DNA of 64,000 bases from DASRHT01 sp035293765 (GCA_035293765.1 DATGMF010000025.1:1-64000); one strand, 5' to 3'. Shown: positions 24,647 to 34,036, numbered from the stretch's first letter. The notes: generated from the letters alone by a model not told the origin. A program made the numbers and translations.

Positions 24647-25978
24647 TTATCGCGCTCCTTTTACCTGATAAATGACGAGTGTCCCCAGCCCGAAATAGAC
24701 AATAGTGACCGCGAACAGGGTGGTGTAGCCGAAGTGGTTGGGCAGGCCCTGCAAGATTTGCAGCAAGATGCCGCCGATGGTGATGCCAATCACCTGAGGC
24801 AGGATGCCCATCGCGGACCAGATGCCCAGGAATTTCCCTGCTTCGTCGGTTGGGGGCAGCACGTCAGTGGTCAGAGCCCAATCGACGCTGGTATAGGCTC
24901 CGTAGCCCACGCCGAAACAGACCGCGCCGACCAATGCACCCACTGGCGTCTGGAAGAAAATGAAAATCAGGCACACCAGCGTCATCATAACGCCCGAAAC
25001 GTAGACCAGCCCTTTGCGTCCCCAGTGATCGGAGGCCCAGCCTGCCGCGATAGAGGTTGGCAGCGCCGCCACCAGCAGGATGGGCAGGAATTGTCCGCCG
25101 ATAAATTGCTCACCCGAGACATGCAGCACGTCGTCCGCATAGTACTGCAAGAAGTAGAAGACGCCCCAGATCCCCATCATCACCAGCAGGCGCGCCAGCA
25201 GCACCCAGGAGAGATCGGGATAGCGGGATGGCTTGAAAAAGAATTTGCGCAAGAACGGACCCACGCTGAAACGTACATGTAATTCGGGCGGAAGGGGCAC
25301 TTCCTTAATCGTAATGACTGTATAAGCCACAAAAATGATCTGGACCAGCGCGATGAGCAAGAAGATCTGTACGATCTCGCTTTTATAGAGGGGGAGAGCG
25401 TCCTGCTTATTGATGATCTGACCGGCCACCACCGAGCCGATAGCTGTACCCAGCAGAGTGAAGAGTCCATACAGGCCGGAGGTGACGCCGCGCTGGTAAG
25501 ACGGCACCTGGTCCGCGATAATTGCGCTCCAGGGAGCGTTCGCCAGGTTATTGCTAAATTGCAGCAGGAGGAAGAGAAGCGCGAAAGTTACCAACAGTAG
25601 GCTGCGGTCAAGGGAGGGCGCGAAGGCGAAGGCGACGAGTACAATCACATTGAGGATCGTGCCAATAATCAAAAAGGGGCGGCGACGCCCCATGCGAAAC
25701 GTCGCGTAATCGGAGATCGCGCCCGTGAGCGGATTAACAACCACCGCAACAATCGTGCCCCAGCTTACAACGAGTGGAAGGTTGATAGATTTAAACGCGG
25801 GATCAAGCAGCTTCGCGACCATACTGGGAATAACGACGGCAAGAAGAGCATTCCAATGGAAGTTATTAGCAATCCAGAAAGCATTAATGTTGATCTGCTT
25901 AAAAAAAGAGACGGGACGTGGCTGCGCGCCAGTAGAAGCTTCAGTAGCAATGCCAACGGGCTTATCAGTAATCTCCAT
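24647..25978 (-). CDS. MFS transporter (GPH/sugar-cation-like)
   Basis: 443 aa with about 12 transmembrane helices. The loop 2-3 motif reads GAISDYATFRMGRRRPFLIIG, and its counterpart in the second half is GWASDHWGRKGLVYVSG. The DYATFRMGRRRP form is typical of GPH-like or SLC45-type carriers rather than drug exporters. The C-terminal half contains TDVLPPTDEAGKFLGIWS, also typical of that group. It is first in a possible operon with the ABC exporter. Substrate not predictable. Confidence 0.85.
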   Translation of the reverse strand: MEITDKPVGIATEASTGAQPRPVSFFKQININAFWIANNFHWNALLAVVIPSMVAKLLDPAFKSINLPLVVSWGTIVAVVVNPLTGAISDYATFRMGRRRPFLIIGTILNVIVLVAFAFAPSLDRSLLLVTFALLFLLLQFSNNLANAPWSAIIADQVPSYQRGVTSGLYGLFTLLGTAIGSVVAGQIINKQDALPLYKSEIVQIFLLIALVQIIFVAYTVITIKEVPLPPELHVRFSVGPFLRKFFFKPSRYPDLSWVLLARLLVMMGIWGVFYFLQYYADDVLHVSGEQFIGGQFLPILLVAALPTSIAAGWASDHWGRKGLVYVSGVMMTLVCLIFIFFQTPVGALVGAVCFGVGYGAYTSVDWALTTDVLPPTDEAGKFLGIWSAMGILPQVIGITIGGILLQILQGLPNHFGYTTLFAVTIVYFGLGTLVIYQVKGAR

Positions 25979-26107
25979 GTTGCTAACCCCCCTCAGTAAG
26001 GAAGATGGGAGACGTTTAATATAACACCTGATAAAGGCTTAGCTTATTATACTGGTACGGGGGTATGGTGGCAAGTGGCATGTTTATCAGGCGGTAAATG
26101 CGATTCC

Positions 26108-26162
26108 ATTCCAAATTATAAAAATCTCTGCCATTTAGGCAGAGATTTTTATAATTTGGAAT
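26108..26162. terminator. strong bidirectional hairpin terminator
   Basis: 25-bp perfect arms (26108-26132 and 26138-26162) with a 5-nt ATTTA loop. A-rich and T-rich tracts lie inside the stem, so it works in both directions. It lies just past the trxB stop. Confidence 0.8.
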
Positions 26163-26171
26163 GAATATAAG

Positions 26172-27122
26172 TTAATTCCAGTTTTCAACCCCCACATCTT
26201 CGCCCTGGCTCTCCAGCCAGCGTTCGACGTCGATGGCGGCTCGACAGCCATCGCCAGCGGCTGTGACGGCCTGGCGGTAGCGGTGATCGGTGACATCGCC
26301 AGCGGCGAAAACGCCGGGAATGTTGGTCATGGTGTGCTCAACCGGGACGATGTAGCCAGCCTGGTCCATGTCAATAATGCCCTTGAAGAGAGCGGTGTTG
26401 GGCTGGTGGCCGATTGCCAGGAAGACGCCCTGCGTCTCCAGTACAGTCTCTTCGTTCGTTTTCAAGTTGCGTACACGCACCCCCGTTACGACGTCTTCGC
26501 CCAGGATTTCAGTTACCTCGCTATCCATCAAAAAGCTGATCTTGGGGTTCTTGCGCGCGCGGTCCTGCATGATTTTGCTGGCGCGGAAGGTATCGCGGCG
26601 ATGGATTAACGTCACATGGTTGACATAGCGGGTCAGGAACGTGGCCTCCTCCATCGCGGTATCGCCGCCGCCAATGACCACGACATCTTTATTTTTGAAG
26701 AAAAAGCCATCGCAGGTGGCACAGGCGCTGACGCCGCGTCCTTGCAACAGTTTCTCGCTGGGTAGGCCAAGCCACTTGGCGCTTGCTCCGGTCGCAATGA
26801 TAATCGTTTCAGCTCTATAATCGCCCGAATCGGTAGTGACCACAAATGGACGTCGGCTAAAATCGACCGCGATCACGTCTTCGGGGATCAGCTCAGCGCC
26901 AAAGCGACGCGCCTGATGCTCGAACTTCTCCATCATCTCCGGTCCTAGAATGCCCTCTTCAAACCCTGGATAGTTCTCAACCTCGCTCGTTAAAGTGAGT
27001 TGGCCGCCTGGCTGATATCCCTGGAACATCAAAACAGAGAGGTTGGAGCGGGCCGCGTAGATAGCAGCAGTATAACCGGCTGGCCCGGAGCCGATAATAA
27101 TAACGCCATAGATTGTATTCAT
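26172..27122 (-). CDS. trxB: thioredoxin reductase (NADPH)
   Basis: 316 aa flavoenzyme that passes electrons from NADPH to thioredoxin. The FAD-binding GSGPAGYTAAIYAAR (residues 11-25), redox-active Cys134-Ala-Thr-Cys137, NADPH-binding GGGDTAMEEA and HRRDTFRA, and the C-terminal FAD motif FAAGDVTDHRYRQAVTAAGDG are all present. Length is normal. It is monocistronic with a strong hairpin after it. Confidence 0.97.
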   Translation of the reverse strand: MNTIYGVIIIGSGPAGYTAAIYAARSNLSVLMFQGYQPGGQLTLTSEVENYPGFEEGILGPEMMEKFEHQARRFGAELIPEDVIAVDFSRRPFVVTTDSGDYRAETIIIATGASAKWLGLPSEKLLQGRGVSACATCDGFFFKNKDVVVIGGGDTAMEEATFLTRYVNHVTLIHRRDTFRASKIMQDRARKNPKISFLMDSEVTEILGEDVVTGVRVRNLKTNEETVLETQGVFLAIGHQPNTALFKGIIDMDQAGYIVPVEHTMTNIPGVFAAGDVTDHRYRQAVTAAGDGCRAAIDVERWLESQGEDVGVENWN

Positions 27123-27263
27123 CGGGATGGTCCTCGCTTATCCACAAAAGAAATGTGTGTACTCATAATAACACGCGCGAGGGCCTCTTTATGCCACGCT
27201 GATGATGTTGAGCCGGCGCCATGTCATAGACGCCGGCTCAATTGGCTATCCTTGCTTGAACGT

Positions 27264-28487
27264 TCAACTGTTTTCTTCTTCTTCTAACCAGGATGGCTTA
27301 TCCTTCTCGAATGTGTCACCTGGTCGGCTGCTTTCCGGCGGGATATTGTCGCGTGGAGGAACGTGGCCTCTGGCGGGAGGTCTGTTTCCCGGCAAGGTGC
27401 CGTCGCGTGGAGGAACATTGCCTCTTGTCGGCACATTATCCTGCGTTGGCATGGTACCTCTTTGGGATGCAGTACCTCCCGGAGGAGTAGTATCCCGCCT
27501 CGGGGCAGGTTCTCCGGTTGACAGGTCTCCCTGCACGGTAGGATTTCTTCCAGGTGGCATGGTAGTTGGTGGTGTCCCCTGGGTAGTAGGATTGCGCCCA
27601 GGCGGCATGCTAGTGGGCGTGGTTCCTGGTGTGCCGGGAGTTCGTCCAGGCGGCATGCTGGTCGGTGTAGTTTCCTGAATGCTGGGATTTCTGCCTGGAG
27701 GCATGCCAGTAGGCGTGGTTCCTGGCCCGCCAGGAGTCCTCCCCTGCGGCGTGTTATCCGTTCCGGGGACGTTGCTTCTCGTGCTCTGAGTTGGATAGTC
27801 GTCATAGGTCTGGAAGCTGCTTCTCGCGCCCTGATCAGGACGATCATACTCGCCAAAGGTGCCACCTCTTGCACCCTGATCGGCGTAACCATATTCGCCG
27901 GAACTGCCTCTAGCAGCATGCTCAGGCGCACCCCTGTCTTGTAGTGATTTGAACTGGAAGGAGCGTACAAACAGTAACACCCCGTAGATCACCGCAGCCA
28001 GTCCTAATACCCACAGCAGCGATAGGATGCTTACCACAGGATGGGCGGCCATGACCAGGCCCAGGACGATGAGCACGACGCCGCCCAGGATCAGCGGCCA
28101 ATCAATCCCGGGAAGTGTGAAGCGTGAGAACGCTGAGACTATCGCCATAATGCCTACCACGAATGCCCAGGCGGCAACCATGTAGAACAGGATCAGCGAT
28201 GTAATACCCGGCCAGCTAAAGACGAGGATACCGACAATGGTGCCCGCGATCCCCGCGAGCAAGAGCACCCACCAGTTTTTGTAGATCTGGCGCTCTTGAA
28301 TAGCTGTGGCAGCAGCTATGATTCCTTCAACTATGGCGAATATGCCAAACAAATAGATGAAGAAAGCCAGCGTCGGGCCGGGCCAGAGCAGTGCGGCAAT
28401 ACCAAACAATATGAAAACAAGGCTTCTGATGAGCGTCCACCACCAGTAGTTACGGGTTGACTGCATTCCTCCTACAGCTAAACTCAT
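27264..28487 (-). CDS. HdeD-like (DUF308) membrane protein with repetitive tail
   Basis: 407 aa from the ATG at 28485-28487, which has GGAGA 9 bases upstream; an ATG 33 bases earlier is less likely. Residues 10-185 contain six transmembrane helices in the HdeD/DUF308 pattern (WWTLIRSLVFILFGIAALLW, GPTLAFFIYLFG). The remaining 210 residues are a hydrophilic tail rich in Pro, Gly, Arg and Thr, with four tandem units of about 16 residues around TPTSMPPGRNP, then further degenerate PPRxNxPP units. HdeD relatives are stress-linked inner-membrane proteins. The tail is predicted disordered. Confidence 0.85.
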   Translation of the reverse strand: MSLAVGGMQSTRNYWWWTLIRSLVFILFGIAALLWPGPTLAFFIYLFGIFAIVEGIIAAATAIQERQIYKNWWVLLLAGIAGTIVGILVFSWPGITSLILFYMVAAWAFVVGIMAIVSAFSRFTLPGIDWPLILGGVVLIVLGLVMAAHPVVSILSLLWVLGLAAVIYGVLLFVRSFQFKSLQDRGAPEHAARGSSGEYGYADQGARGGTFGEYDRPDQGARSSFQTYDDYPTQSTRSNVPGTDNTPQGRTPGGPGTTPTGMPPGRNPSIQETTPTSMPPGRTPGTPGTTPTSMPPGRNPTTQGTPPTTMPPGRNPTVQGDLSTGEPAPRRDTTPPGGTASQRGTMPTQDNVPTRGNVPPRDGTLPGNRPPARGHVPPRDNIPPESSRPGDTFEKDKPSWLEEEENS

Positions 28488-28560
28488 GGGACATCTCCTC
28501 TCCGTATCTCCAATCTCCATATCTTAGTGGGGACCCGCTTTAGCGCATCCTGCGCGATTG

Positions 28561-28620
28561 AGCGCGTTCCCCAATCGAGCGCGTTCAATACGGGGCAACC
28601 GCGAGGGATTGCCCCTACAG
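28561..28620. repeat. GTAGGGGC-family repeat, inverted orientation
   Basis: GGGGCAACCGCGAGGGATTGCCCCTAC mirrors the units at 35.6 kb. It is preceded by two GCGCGTT units around CCCCAATCGA, resembling the other composite repeats. Confidence 0.55.
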
Positions 28621-28742
28621 CATCGTTCGTGACGTGGTGTGTATAGCTCATAGCCAGTATAGCTAGCCCGGACCTGAAAACGTATCGTTAGAATGCTCTA
28701 TTTTTATACTCTACAGGAAGTGCGGGTACTAGTTAATTTGCT

Positions 28743-29984
28743 CTATGTCCTCTCCACCTCTCGTACCTGGCGTACAGGCGAGAAAAGTAGAGCAAGCCCC
28801 GCGCTAATGACTCCCAGCACACCGATCAAAAGCGTCAATCGCACGCCTCCCAGTTCTGCGATCACGCCCGCGAGCAAGGCGCCAAACGGAGCGATTCCCA
28901 GCGTCAGGAACTGGAAGCTGGCGTTAACCCGTCCCAGCAAGTGATGCGGCACGAGCATTTGACGCAGGCTCAATTCGGCGATCAGATGGATCGAGATGGC
29001 GCTATCGCCCACAAGCTGGCTGATAAAGAGCAGCGTTATCACAACGATGACGGGGCCGCTCGCCAGTGGCAGCAAGAGCCCCATCAGTCCATAGATGGCT
29101 AATGCTGCCCCTGCCGTCAGGCCCAGGCCCACGCGCCGGATGACGCGCTCTGCCAGCGCCGCGCCAACCAGCGCGCTCAGACCGCCCGCTGCCGTGAGCA
29201 GCCCTAGAATGATCGGAGCTGCGCCCAGCTCACGCACAACGTAGAAGGCATAGAGTGTGCCGATGAACATGCCGAAAAAGTTGAAGAGGCCCGCGCTGAT
29301 GGCAAGGGCTCGTAACTGAGGACTTTTCAAGACGAAATGCAGCCCCTCAATGCCTTCAACCCAGGCGTTACGGCGCTGTTTGACGGCAATCGAAGGCTCC
29401 TCTGTACGAATGCGTGCGAAGCAGAGCGCCGACCAGAGAAACGTCAGGGTATCAATCACAATGGCAAGAGGCGCGCTGAATGCCTGCACCAGCAAACCTC
29501 CCAGCGCAGGCCCGATAATCTCGGCCAGAGAGTCGCTGATACCTAGCTTGCTATTTCCTTCCACCAGCTCCTGTGATTGCACCAGGGTGGGAAGAAACGA
29601 GGCATCGGCGGCACTGAAAAATACCGTCAATACGCCCACCAGTGCAGTAACAATGTAGAGCTGCTCTATATGTAGCACTCCCAGCAGCGCGGCAGCGGGA
29701 ATAGAGCTGATGAGCAGGGCTCGACCAAGATCAGTGGCAATCAGGATGGGGCGACGGCGCAGGCGATCTACCCATACTCCTGCGACCAGCCCGAAAAACA
29801 GGACCGCGATGCCGTTGAGTGCGCTTAAAATGCTCATTTGGGCCGGAGTCGCGGAAAGTACCAGCACGGCGGTAAGGGGGAGCGCAATTCCTGTGATACA
29901 GTTCCCCAGGTTTGAGACGATTCGGCCCATCCATAATTGCCTGAAATGCGGGTTTTTCCATAACCCACGTAGTTGCCAGCGCAT
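28743..29984 (-). CDS. MFS exporter (MFS_3, macrolide/enterobactin-exporter type)
   Basis: 413 aa with 12 predicted helices; it opens LWKNPHFRQLWMGRIVSNLGNCITGIALPL, and the loop motif GVWVDRLRRRPILIATDLGRALL is characteristic of MefA/EntS-like exporters. AGGGAGAG precedes the ATG at 29982-29984. The roughly 300-base leader upstream on the same strand holds a 15-codon ORF and an anti-Shine-Dalgarno sequence, consistent with attenuation as seen for other antibiotic-efflux genes. Drug export is inferred from family only. Confidence 0.87.
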   Translation of the reverse strand: MRWQLRGLWKNPHFRQLWMGRIVSNLGNCITGIALPLTAVLVLSATPAQMSILSALNGIAVLFFGLVAGVWVDRLRRRPILIATDLGRALLISSIPAAALLGVLHIEQLYIVTALVGVLTVFFSAADASFLPTLVQSQELVEGNSKLGISDSLAEIIGPALGGLLVQAFSAPLAIVIDTLTFLWSALCFARIRTEEPSIAVKQRRNAWVEGIEGLHFVLKSPQLRALAISAGLFNFFGMFIGTLYAFYVVRELGAAPIILGLLTAAGGLSALVGAALAERVIRRVGLGLTAGAALAIYGLMGLLLPLASGPVIVVITLLFISQLVGDSAISIHLIAELSLRQMLVPHHLLGRVNASFQFLTLGIAPFGALLAGVIAELGGVRLTLLIGVLGVISAGLALLFSPVRQVREVERT

Positions 29985-30125
29985 ACGAAATCTCTCCCTG
30001 GTTGCGCCCGGTGATGGGGCACAAAGATAGTGTGGCTCTTCTCAAGGAAAGTGGTTGTCTGCGGTTGGCCGGCAGCAAAGCGGAGACGACGAAATCACGC
30101 AGCACCTGCGCTGCGTTACGCCTGG

Positions 30126-30225
30126 AAAGGAGGTGATTGCTCTTAATCGAGCTTATACGTGCTTAGATCAGCGCAACCGCATCATCTAAGCGAAAGATGC
30201 TGGTACCCATCGGGGCACCCCCTTT
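30126..30225 (-). promoter_or_regulatory. candidate attenuator: SD/anti-SD pairing in the MFS leader
   Basis: On the minus strand AAAGGGGGTG (30216-30225), the ribosome site of the 15-codon leader ORF, can pair over 10 positions (nine Watson-Crick, one G-U) with CACCTCCTTT (30126-30135), which lies 27 bases past the leader stop. The second segment equals the anti-Shine-Dalgarno end of 16S rRNA. A further CGCAGC/GCTGCG hairpin lies at 30098-30115, before the exporter gene. Confidence 0.4.
30163..30210 (-). CDS. putative 15-aa leader peptide
   Basis: The ORF MGTSIFRLDDAVALI starts at the ATG at 30208-30210, eight bases after GGGGG, and stops with TAA at 30163-30165. Its length, position about 180 bases ahead of an efflux gene, and an opening reminiscent of erm-type leaders (MG-x-SIF) suggest a ribosome-stalling leader. 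There is no direct proof of translation. Confidence 0.35.
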   Translation of the reverse strand: MGTSIFRLDDAVALI

Positions 30226-30275
30226 GTTGATGATTTCCCGCTAAGTATAGCATATGGGAGATTGAGAAGGAAGCT

Positions 30276-30923
30276 TTATGATGAGATTTTTAAGCCGCGA
30301 GAACCAGGTTTAGGCTGAGTGGCGGCGATGATAACCCTGGTGCGGTTCTGTACGTGGAACTTGGCAATGATATGGCGAACGTGCGTTTTGATCGTGTTCT
30401 CGGCGAGATTCAAAGCCAGCGCTATCTCTTTATTGGAGCGCCCCTGGATCAGCAGATGTAACACGTCAGTTTCGCGTTCCGTCAGGGGCTCCGGTCCTTC
30501 TGGCTCCTGAAGCTCACGCATCAGGTAGGAGGAGGCAAGGGGAGAAAAGTATGCCTGGCCGCTGGCTGTAGCTTTGACTGCCGCCTGTAATTCGTCGATC
30601 TGGTCATCCTTCAATAGATAGCTGGTGGCTCCCGCACGGATAGCCCCGGCAACAGAAGCCCCGTCAAGCGCGCTGGTCAGAATGATAATCCTGGTCTCCG
30701 GCACTTCTCGATGAATAATGGCGGTCGCGGCAATACCGTCAATGTCGGGCAGCAATAGGTCCATCAGGGTGATGTCTGGGCGCAAGGCGAGCGCCTTCTC
30801 TATGGCCTCAGTCCCATTGCTAGCTTCGGCCACAATCTCTATCTCCTCTGAGCGTCCGAGGTACAGGCGCAAACCCGCTCGTACAATGGGATAATCGTCC
30901 ACGATCAGCACCCGAATCGTCAT
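30276..30923 (-). CDS. orphan NarL/LuxR-family response regulator
   Basis: 215 aa from the ATG at 30921-30923, preceded by GGGAGATGA. Receiver domain: Asp9/Asp10 acidic pair, phosphoacceptor Asp55 in TLMDLLLPD, switch Thr in ILTSALD and Lys in YLLKDD. A C-terminal LuxR helix-turn-helix follows (LTERETDVLHLLIQGRSNKEIA, ENTIKTHVRHIIAKF). No histidine kinase gene adjoins it, so its kinase is encoded elsewhere. It lies between an exporter and an NB-ARC regulator but is not obviously co-transcribed with either. Confidence 0.93.
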   Translation of the reverse strand: MTIRVLIVDDYPIVRAGLRLYLGRSEEIEIVAEASNGTEAIEKALALRPDITLMDLLLPDIDGIAATAIIHREVPETRIIILTSALDGASVAGAIRAGATSYLLKDDQIDELQAAVKATASGQAYFSPLASSYLMRELQEPEGPEPLTERETDVLHLLIQGRSNKEIALALNLAENTIKTHVRHIIAKFHVQNRTRVIIAATQPKPGSRGLKISS

Positions 30924-31354
30924 TAACTCATCTCCCTTTTCTCCAAGACATCGAAGTTCCTGCTCCAAGACTACCCTCTGAACAGGAGGAGCACATCTTA
31001 ACTAAGTATTTCAATTGTACGGTTGTCATCAAAAAAAGGCATCGTCCGAACACTCTATTTTTAACTGGTTCGTTGTGAAGGCTGCCTCACCCAAAAGGAG
31101 GAGAGATTTTTCCTACAAAAGTGTGAATACACATCATCTTCTTGATTAGGAAACCTAAAAAATGTTACGCTTATAACTATGATCGAGATCGCCTCGATTG
31201 CTGTGATAAGCGAATCTATCAATTACTAATAGTTGTGGCTAAATTCATTACTACCAGGATAGTGGCGTCTCAGGTATGATGTGAGCAATAGAGCGAGTGC
31301 GTTGCCATAATACAATCTCTTAATACGAAACCTCTTACGCTGTGCTATTCGTTT

Positions 31355-31418
31355 CAGACGGCCTGAGCTGTAGCTCCCCAATTGATCGTGGGAGCGCGCC
31401 AGCAGCGTTGGCCGTCTG
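31355..31418. repeat. CAGACGRCCTGAGC palindromic repeat, long copy
   Basis: CAGACGGCC (31355-31363) and GGCCGTCTG (31410-31418) bracket an inner hairpin GCTCCCC/GTGGGAGC around AATTGATC. Compare the 46-bp copy at 13397 and cores at 12121 and 58868. It lies 30 bases before the next start codon, so it would be in that gene's leader. Confidence 0.7.
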
Positions 31419-31448
31419 CATAGCAAGCTCTATCCTGGGTGAGTGGTA

Positions 31449-33236
31449 ATGAATAAGAATAAAAGCTATCAATGTTCTGTCGAACCAAAATATGCCTCTT
31501 ATTTTCAGTATCAGAGCGCATATTGTGTGTCAACTGCTATCACTTCTCTCATTGGGCGTGACTATGAGCTTCAAGCGGCGAGGGTGCTGCTGCAAAACTC
31601 TGCTGTGCGCCTGTTGACGTTGGCTGGTCCGGGCGGTATTGGTAAGACGCGCCTGGCATTACAGCTTGCCGCAGAGTTGCGGGCATCCTTTGCGGATGGC
31701 GTTTGTATCGTGTATCTGGCATCTGTCAGCGAACCTGGCGCGGTGCCGCTGGCAATGCTGCACGCTCTTGGCCTGCGCGACACAGATACTGAGCTTGCTT
31801 TTGAACGCCTGGTTGCTTTCCTACATGACAGGCATATGCTGCTGGTGCTTGATAACTTCGAGCAGGTGATCGCGGCAGGTTCCCTGCTGGTGGATCTACT
31901 GGCGTGCTGCCCCGGGATCAGGATGCTGGTGACCAGCCGGGCCATCTTGCGCGTTCGGGGCGAGCATGAGTTTCCTCTATCGCCGCTGGCTCTGCCCGAT
32001 CTACGTCACCTGCCGGACTATGAAAATTTGCTCTATGTGCCATCGATCAGCCTTTTTGTGCAGCGCGGGCAGGCCGTCAAACCTGATTTTCGCCTGACCG
32101 ATAGTAATGCGCGCTGTATCGCCGAGATTTGCGCGTGGCTGGACGGCGTACCTCTGGCGCTTGAACTGGCGGCGGCTCGCATCAAGCATCTTTCTCCCCA
32201 GGCGCTGCTACATCGTTTGGAGCGCAGGCTGGATGTGCTGACGTTAGGACGCGCTGATATGCCCAGTCGCCAGCAGACGTTGCGCGCGACCCTCACATGG
32301 AGCTATGACCTGCTCACAGCCGATGAGCGCACGCTTTTCCGCCGCATGGCGCTATTTGCCGGTGGTTGTACCCTGGAGCAGTTGGAAACATTTTGCACAT
32401 CTCTCACGAGTTTAGGGGCATCTGTGCTGGATGTGGTGGCTTCACTTATAGATAAAAGCTTGCTGCAATGGAGCGAGCAGCCTGATAATGAGTCGCGGCT
32501 GCTCATGTTAGAGATGGTGCGCGAATACGCCCTGGAATGCCTGGAGGCATCGGGGGAGCTGGAAGTTTGTCGCCAGGCCCATGCCCGTTGTTACATTGCT
32601 GTAATAAAAGCAGCCGGAAAGAGCGAGCATGGGCCGCAGCATCTGGAGCGAGATTACGAGAATATTCATGCGGCGCTCCAATGGTTGCTGGAGTGCAAAA
32701 ATCTAGAGGAGCTTTTGCCGCTGATCGACGCGCTGGACGAGTTCTGGTTTATGCATGGCTCTATTAGCGAAAGGAGACATCTTTTAGAACAGGTGCTGGC
32801 CGTGGAGAGCTTTGGAGGAGCTCCTGCGCAACTCCAGGCGAAGGCGCTCTATGTTGCCGGACGACTGGCCCTCTCTCAAAATGATCGGGAGCTGGCAAGA
32901 TCTTTCTTGGAAGAGTGTGAGCGCCTGTGCCGGGCGCAGGGATGCGAGATGCTCCTTGAAGCCGTCGCCCTCTTAAAGTCATTGCAGCCAGGACAGCCCA
33001 TTCCCACCTCAGCTACCGTCACGAAACCTTCTTCGCCTGTGCATGGCGGGCTAACCGCTCGTGAAACTGAGGTGCTGCGTCTCCTGGCGAGCGGGCTGAC
33101 GAATAATCAGATTGCCAGTAGCCTGGTCCTGAGTCCTCGTACAGTCAATGTGCATGTCCAGGCCATCTATCGCAAGCTTGACGTCATCTCGCGCAGCGCC
33201 GCGACCCGTTACGCGGTTGAACACAAAATTGTGTGA
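31449..33236 (+). CDS. NB-ARC ATPase / LuxR-type transcriptional regulator
   Basis: 595 aa from the ATG at 31449 (weak ribosome site; a GTG two codons earlier is possible). An AP-ATPase module at about residues 33-330 has P-loop GPGGIGKT, Walker B LLVLDNFE, GVPLALELAAARI and the winged-helix region LFRRMALFAGGCTLEQLE. A short TPR-like helical section follows, then a C-terminal LuxR helix-turn-helix (LTARETEVLRLLASGLTNNQIA, SPRTVNVHVQAIYRKLDV). Such proteins are signal-gated, ATP-dependent transcription activators. No ligand domain is recognisable. Confidence 0.9.
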   Translation: MNKNKSYQCSVEPKYASYFQYQSAYCVSTAITSLIGRDYELQAARVLLQNSAVRLLTLAGPGGIGKTRLALQLAAELRASFADGVCIVYLASVSEPGAVPLAMLHALGLRDTDTELAFERLVAFLHDRHMLLVLDNFEQVIAAGSLLVDLLACCPGIRMLVTSRAILRVRGEHEFPLSPLALPDLRHLPDYENLLYVPSISLFVQRGQAVKPDFRLTDSNARCIAEICAWLDGVPLALELAAARIKHLSPQALLHRLERRLDVLTLGRADMPSRQQTLRATLTWSYDLLTADERTLFRRMALFAGGCTLEQLETFCTSLTSLGASVLDVVASLIDKSLLQWSEQPDNESRLLMLEMVREYALECLEASGELEVCRQAHARCYIAVIKAAGKSEHGPQHLERDYENIHAALQWLLECKNLEELLPLIDALDEFWFMHGSISERRHLLEQVLAVESFGGAPAQLQAKALYVAGRLALSQNDRELARSFLEECERLCRAQGCEMLLEAVALLKSLQPGQPIPTSATVTKPSSPVHGGLTARETEVLRLLASGLTNNQIASSLVLSPRTVNVHVQAIYRKLDVISRSAATRYAVEHKIV

Positions 33237-33248
33237 GCAATGTTCCTG

Positions 33249-33893
33249 CTAAAAAACGAACCAGACGACCAACCTCACTCCATCATCCCCATAAGTGGTT
33301 GCCAGCTTTTGCATTGCATCAAAAACGCCGTGCCAATCGCTACACGCCTCTTTACGCTTGAGCTTTTCAGCTTTATAGACGACATTGCCCTTTTCCCATT
33401 GCTGCCCCTCCGGTCTGGTAGGCATGACGAACAGCGCTTCCATTATACTCAGCATGGTGCCCGCTTCGGTTTCTAGCTGCTGGCTATTGACCAGTTCCAT
33501 AAATTCCCGGCTCCAGGCTGCCTTGCCTTTATAGACCAGTTCACCCTGTTCGTTGCGTTCGTAGCGATGAATGCGACTGTCTGCCTGCTCCGATTCCTCC
33601 TCCCAATCAATGGCTTTGATCTCTGACCAGCTAATCCAGGTTGTTCCCGCGGCATACTCTTCGGCCTCTGCATACGCGTTCCTGATCTCGGGCGAGACAT
33701 CGGGTGGCAGGCCACGCCCTCTCGCAATAGGGCGGAAATGCGCGAAATTCTTCCAACCGAACAGGCAGCCAAAAGAATCATAGTTGCGCCCGCGATACAG
33801 TGGATAAAGATTCTCGATCATTGCCCAACTCGCATCAGGTTCCTGCGTATTTTGCTGACGGCACTCGATAAAGCCTGTGATATCCCACCCCAT
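33249..33893 (-). CDS. hypothetical protein (MGWDI-type)
   Basis: 214 aa, convergent with the LuxR gene at 13 bases. The opening MGWDITGFIECR resembles the MGxDIxxxIE proteins found in phages and scattered bacteria; the function of that group is unknown. The middle describes residues often seen in such proteins: LYPLYRGRNYDSFGCLFG, PIARGRGLPPDVS and TTWISWSEIKAID. The end, TTYGDDGVRLVVWF, is also typical. Predicted soluble; no catalytic motif stands out. Confidence 0.7.
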   Translation of the reverse strand: MGWDITGFIECRQQNTQEPDASWAMIENLYPLYRGRNYDSFGCLFGWKNFAHFRPIARGRGLPPDVSPEIRNAYAEAEEYAAGTTWISWSEIKAIDWEEESEQADSRIHRYERNEQGELVYKGKAAWSREFMELVNSQQLETEAGTMLSIMEALFVMPTRPEGQQWEKGNVVYKAEKLKRKEACSDWHGVFDAMQKLATTYGDDGVRLVVWFVF

Positions 33894-34036
33894 TTCACTT
33901 TACTCCTTTTAATTTATTGAATATTATGTTGATGAATATCATACGCATAATAACATATTTACTTCTCCTCTGGAAGGATTGTTTTTTGGGCGTGAATTGG
34001 GTATGCTACCAAGCTGCGGGTGTTTTTCCGTTGTAA

